A stretch of DNA of 64,000 nt from Arthrobacter sp. UKPF54-2. Its GTDB lineage: Bacteria > Actinomycetota > Actinomycetes > Actinomycetales > Micrococcaceae. The translations under genes were made by a program, and so were the position numbers. Shown one piece after another: positions 62,655-64,000 of this stretch. Positions within the stretch are counted from its first letter, which is position 1. Each line of letters starts with the position of its first letter. The notes under the pieces were generated by a model, which was not told the origin of the DNA, searched no databases, and worked only from the letters and a program-made list of their open reading frames with translations. The DNA lies in the NCBI RefSeq assembly GCF_007858535.1, contig NZ_CP040174.1:186001-250000 (forward strand). The letters are read 5' to 3'.

Positions 62655-63890
62655 ATGCCTGAAGCTGTCATCGTCGCCACCGCCCGAAGCCCCATCGGCC
62701 GCGCCTTCAAGGGATCGCTGAAGGACGAACGCCCCGACGACCTGGCCGCCGCCATGGTGGCCGCCGCCCTGGCGAAGATCCCCGCCTTCGACCCGACCGA
62801 CGAGAGCCGCGGCCTCGACGATCTCTACCTGGGTTGCGCCGAGCCCAGCGGCGAGGCCGGCTCCAACATGGCCCGGGTTGTCACCATCCTGGCCGGGCTC
62901 GACAACGTGCCCGCCGCGACCATCAACCGCTTCTGCGCCTCCAGCCTGCAGACCCTCCGGATGGCGTTCCACGCCATCAAGGCCGGCGAGGGCGATGCCT
63001 TCGTCGCGGCCGGGGTGGAAGCGGTCTCGCGGTACCGGGACTGGGCCGGGGCCGGGGAGACCGACGCCGGCACCCACAACCCGCTGTTCGAGCCGGCCCG
63101 GCAGCGCACCGCAGCCCGGGCCGCGTCCAACACCCCCTGGACCGACCCGAGGCTGGGCGGCCGGATGCCGGACATCTACATCTCGATGGGCCAGACCGCG
63201 GAAAACGTCGCCACCAGCTACGGCGTCGGCCGCCCCGAGCAGGACGCCTGGGCGGTGCAGAGCCAGAACCGGGCGGAGGCGGCCCTCGCCTCCGGGTTCT
63301 TCGCCCGGGAAATCACCCCGTACACGCGCCGGGACGGCACCGTCGTGGACCGGGACGACTCTCCCCGGTCCGGCGTCACCTTGGAAGCGGTGAGCGCCCT
63401 GCAGCCGGTCTTCCGCACCGAGGGCACCGTGACCGCCGGCAACGCCTGCCCGCTCAACGACGGCGCGGCCGCCGTCGTGGTGATGAGCGATACCAGGGCG
63501 AAGGAGCTGGGGCTGGAACCGCTGGCCCGCATCGTCGCCACCGGCGTCAGCGCCCTGTCCCCCGAACTGATGGGCATGGGCCCCGTCGAGGCGACCAGGC
63601 GGGCGCTGACGCGGGCGGGGCTCACGATCGGCGACATCGACCTCGTGGAACTGAACGAGGCCTTCGCGGTGCAGGTGGTGGCGAGCGCGCGGGAACTGGG
63701 GATCGACCCGGAGCGGCTCAACGTCCACGGCGGCGCGATCGCCCTGGGACACCCGTTCGGCATGACCGGCGCCCGGATGACCACCACCCTGCTCAACGGG
63801 TTGCGCGAGCGCGACGGCAGCCTGGGCCTGGCCACCCTGTGCGTGGGCGGCGGCCAGGGCATGGCGGTCATCCTGGAACGCCTCAGCTGA
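62655..63890 (+). CDS. Acetyl-CoA C-acyltransferase (thiolase)
   Basis: A 411-residue degradative-type thiolase. The acylated Cys94 is in NRFCASSLQT, the His of the catalytic triad in GGAIALGHPFGMTGAR, and the second Cys in LCVGGGQGMA. It likely ends beta-oxidation cycles; no hydroxyacyl-CoA dehydrogenase gene adjoins it here. The ATG is 6 nt after TAGGCT (62643-62648), a leaderless signature. Confidence 0.93.
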   Translation: MPEAVIVATARSPIGRAFKGSLKDERPDDLAAAMVAAALAKIPAFDPTDESRGLDDLYLGCAEPSGEAGSNMARVVTILAGLDNVPAATINRFCASSLQTLRMAFHAIKAGEGDAFVAAGVEAVSRYRDWAGAGETDAGTHNPLFEPARQRTAARAASNTPWTDPRLGGRMPDIYISMGQTAENVATSYGVGRPEQDAWAVQSQNRAEAALASGFFAREITPYTRRDGTVVDRDDSPRSGVTLEAVSALQPVFRTEGTVTAGNACPLNDGAAAVVVMSDTRAKELGLEPLARIVATGVSALSPELMGMGPVEATRRALTRAGLTIGDIDLVELNEAFAVQVVASARELGIDPERLNVHGGAIALGHPFGMTGARMTTTLLNGLRERDGSLGLATLCVGGGQGMAVILERLS

Positions 63891-63905
63891 GGCGCGGCGA
63901 CGACA

Positions 63906-63938
63906 AAGCGGGCCCCGGCTTCCCGGCGGGGCCCGCTT
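63906..63938. terminator. Bidirectional hairpin after thiolase
   Basis: Perfect 12-bp stem (63906-63917 and 63927-63938) around a 9-nt loop, arms beginning AAGC and ending GCTT. It lies between the thiolase gene and the convergent gene at the window edge. Confidence 0.8.
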
Positions 63939-63966
63939 CCTGTCGTCCTGTTGGTGCGTGCGGCTG

Positions 63967-64000
63967 CTAGTCGTCGCCGCGGAGAATGGCCAGCAGGCGG
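63967..64000 (-). CDS. C-terminal end of an unidentified protein
   Basis: A TAG stop at 63969-63967 (minus strand) is preceded by codons reading RLLAILRGDD. High-GC codon use and the hairpin just downstream suggest the last residues of a real gene. Ten residues are too few to identify it. Confidence 0.5.
   Translation of the reverse strand, partial: RLLAILRGDD

Overview
The window is chromosomal DNA from a high-GC Gram-positive bacterium, most likely a member of the Micrococcaceae (Arthrobacter/Pseudarthrobacter type). The lineage call rests on mycothiol S-conjugate amidase, a WhiB regulator, a resuscitation-promoting factor, the actinobacteria-specific families DUF3499, DUF4245, DUF4307, DUF5719 and TIGR03089, a GT39 protein mannosyltransferase, very high GC with frequent GTG starts, and gene order that parallels Mycobacterium tuberculosis in several blocks (comparison from memory, not searched). 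I see no rRNA, tRNA, CRISPR array, prophage or intact insertion sequence. The region is dense core genome with little accessory DNA.

Layout. 1-5.2 kb (minus): tatD - rpf - rsmA - ispE - ABC-F ATPase (cut by the window edge). 5.4-10.5 kb (plus): a moxR - DUF58 - transglutaminase operon, meeting a succinate-semialdehyde dehydrogenase tail to tail. 12.2-20.3 kb: rsmI divergent from a protein mannosyltransferase, an acyl-CoA ligase, a DUF1461 membrane protein, and a divergent spoIIM/RDD pair. 20.3-24.9 kb (minus): two tandem L,D-transpeptidases, ahcY and a Trm112-like protein. 25-31.8 kb: DUF3499 and a degenerate zincin in divergent arrangement, then a whiB - large GT2 - DUF5719 operon. 32-41.5 kb: TIGR03089, gtrA, purK-purE-LCP-manA-femX, galE and glpX. 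41.7-49 kb: DUF4245, carbonic anhydrase, fumC, a VWA protein, Nudix, prepilin peptidase, GNAT, a structured non-coding element and phoH. 49.2-56 kb: uppS, trhA, a HAD remnant, a DUF255 protein, mca, DUF4307 and greA. 56-64 kb: rhomboid, ilvA, an AI-2E family exporter, aldose epimerase, galT-galK, thiolase and the last codons of one more gene.

Themes. Many genes serve the envelope: Rpf, two L,D-transpeptidases, an LCP ligase, a FemX-like aminoacyltransferase, a cis-prenyltransferase, GtrA, GT2, PMT, and ManA for mannose activation. Others serve central metabolism (fumC, glpX, ahcY, purEK, the galactose genes) and ribosome maturation (rsmA, rsmI).

The most unusual signals are in expression and small-scale structure, not in a new gene system. 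Eighteen genes carry a TANNNT hexamer 6 or 7 nt before the start codon, a leaderless-transcription pattern, and in two of them the upstream gene's stop codon is part of that hexamer. A structured element of about 250 bp bounded by perfect 12-bp inverted repeats, followed by direct repeats, sits between GNAT and phoH. Several proteins have lost expected catalytic or metal-binding residues. I did not find a clearly novel defence or biosynthetic system.
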